Of a stretch of 64,000 nucleotides of DNA, positions 63,408 to 64,000 are shown one piece after another. Positions within the stretch are counted from its first letter, which is position 1, and the number at the start of each line of letters is the position of its first letter. The stretch spans positions 930,001-994,000 of the forward strand of contig NZ_WSEL01000003.1 in assembly GCF_009758015.1 (NCBI RefSeq). The letters are read 5' to 3'. Source of the DNA: Ramlibacter pinisoli (GTDB lineage: Bacteria > Pseudomonadota > Gammaproteobacteria > Burkholderiales > Burkholderiaceae_C). A program made the position numbers and the translations under genes. A model generated the notes under the pieces. The model saw nothing but the letters and a program-made list of their open reading frames with translations, was not told the origin of the DNA and made no database searches.

Positions 63408-64000
63408 CTAGCGCTTGGACTTGGCCGCGACGGGCTTGGCGGTCGCCCGAGCCGCCTTCGGCGCCGGCTTGACCGCGGTGCGCGACTTGGCGGCCTTGCT
63501 CGCCGCCGCCTTCTTCAGCGGCACCGGTTCGTCGTTGGCAGCCTCGCGCGTCTCGGTGGCAGCCTCGCGCGTCTCGGGCGTCTTCGCCGCTGCACCGGTC
63601 TTGGCCTGCAGGCTGCGCCGCAGCAGGTCGGTGAGATCCAGGATCTCGGCGCTGCCGCCGGCGGCCGGTGCTTCCTCGCCCGGCAGCGGCTGCAGCGTGG
63701 CGACGTCGCCGGCCTGCGCCTTGGCCTGCACCAGCAGCTGCAGCTTCTCGCGGAACTCGTCGTGGAACAGGTCGGGGCTCCAGGCCGCGGCCATGTCGGT
63801 GACCAGCTGCTCGGCCATCTTCAGCTCGCGCTCGTTGGGCGCGGCGGCGGCGCCGGTGTCGCCGGTGGAGGTCGGCGCATCGCGCACCTCGTCGGACCAG
63901 CGCAGCAGCTCCAGCACCAGGCCGTCGCCGACCGGCATCAGCGCCGCCAGGTGCTGCTTGGTCGACATCACGATCTTGGCCACGCCGACCTTGTGGGTGC
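63408..64000 (-). CDS. ku: Ku protein, C-terminal part (partial)
   Basis: Bacterial Ku binds DNA ends and recruits LigD for non-homologous end joining. The 5' part lies beyond the right edge. The visible 197 residues hold the end of the Ku core (GVAKIVMSTKQHLAALMPVG, LELLRWSDEVRDA, MAEQLVTDMAAAWSPDLFHDEFREKL), followed by a Lys/Ala/Pro-rich tail (about the last 60 residues). The tail resembles those that aid DNA binding in some bacterial Ku proteins. ligD should be sought outside the window. Confidence 0.9.
   Translation of the reverse strand, partial: THKVGVAKIVMSTKQHLAALMPVGDGLVLELLRWSDEVRDAPTSTGDTGAAAAPNERELKMAEQLVTDMAAAWSPDLFHDEFREKLQLLVQAKAQAGDVATLQPLPGEEAPAAGGSAEILDLTDLLRRSLQAKTGAAAKTPETREAATETREAANDEPVPLKKAAASKAAKSRTAVKPAPKAARATAKPVAAKSKR

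Overview
The window is chromosomal DNA of very high GC from a betaproteobacterium of the order Burkholderiales, most likely family Comamonadaceae (Ramlibacter/Variovorax-like). The evidence is the gene order gyrA-pheA-tyrA-aroA/cmk-rpsA-ihfB-lapA-lapB-rfaE-hldD, the fused aroA-cmk gene, a tmRNA tag reading ANDERFALAA, RsuA/UbiG/OmpA of betaproteobacterial type, and short GC-rich intergenic repeats of a kind I associate with this family. No phage, insertion sequence, CRISPR array or tRNA was seen. Both window edges cut genes: glnL (ntrB) on the left and ku on the right.

Layout. 1-2.85 kb: nitrogen control, with glnA behind a sigma-54 promoter and two NtrC-type sites, then a DUF4124 protein and glnL. 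2.85-9.0 kb: mixed housekeeping genes (CinA-like protein, EI24 membrane protein, sterol-desaturase-type hydroxylase, polysaccharide deacetylase, beta-propeller, alpha/beta hydrolase, RsuA-type pseudouridine synthase). 9.2-15.9 kb: a tripartite ABC export system (outer-membrane factor, HlyD, RbbA, YhhJ-like permease). 15.9-21.7 kb: a four-gene operon of a PhaC-like DUF3141 protein, phosphotransacetylase, an acetate kinase fused to a Pat-like GNAT acetyltransferase, and FabI; two near-identical palindromes lie upstream. 22-26.3 kb: a small lipoprotein, a DUF4010 membrane protein, tmRNA, gph, ubiG and an OmpA-family protein. 26.5-39.6 kb: gyrA, aromatic amino-acid genes, rpsA, ihfB, lapAB, heptose genes and an HHH protein with a Lys/Ala tail. 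39.7-45.8 kb: DinB, a racemase-type protein, a TRAP transporter, a LysR regulator and a cupin. 45.8-56.8 kb: an operon for a form-II CO-dehydrogenase-like molybdenum hydroxylase (coxSLM) with maturation genes (coxD, coxE, coxG, xdhC), plus a beta-propeller and a TonB receptor. 56.9-63.4 kb: a GAF-Fis regulator, modE-modABC, an orphan tungstate-type binding protein and a ModE-HTH/PBP regulator. 63.4 kb to the end: ku.

How the genes work together. The right third is a molybdenum module: the cox operon makes a molybdopterin enzyme and its insertion machinery, modABC imports molybdate under ModE, and two ModE-like boxes are visible. The acetate operon links acetyl-CoA, acetyl-phosphate, fatty-acid and PHA-like chemistry; the GNAT domain on the kinase suggests protein acetylation tied to acetyl-phosphate flux, and this is the most unusual item in the window. 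Most other genes are ordinary housekeeping genes. All functions are inferred from sequence patterns; no database search was run.
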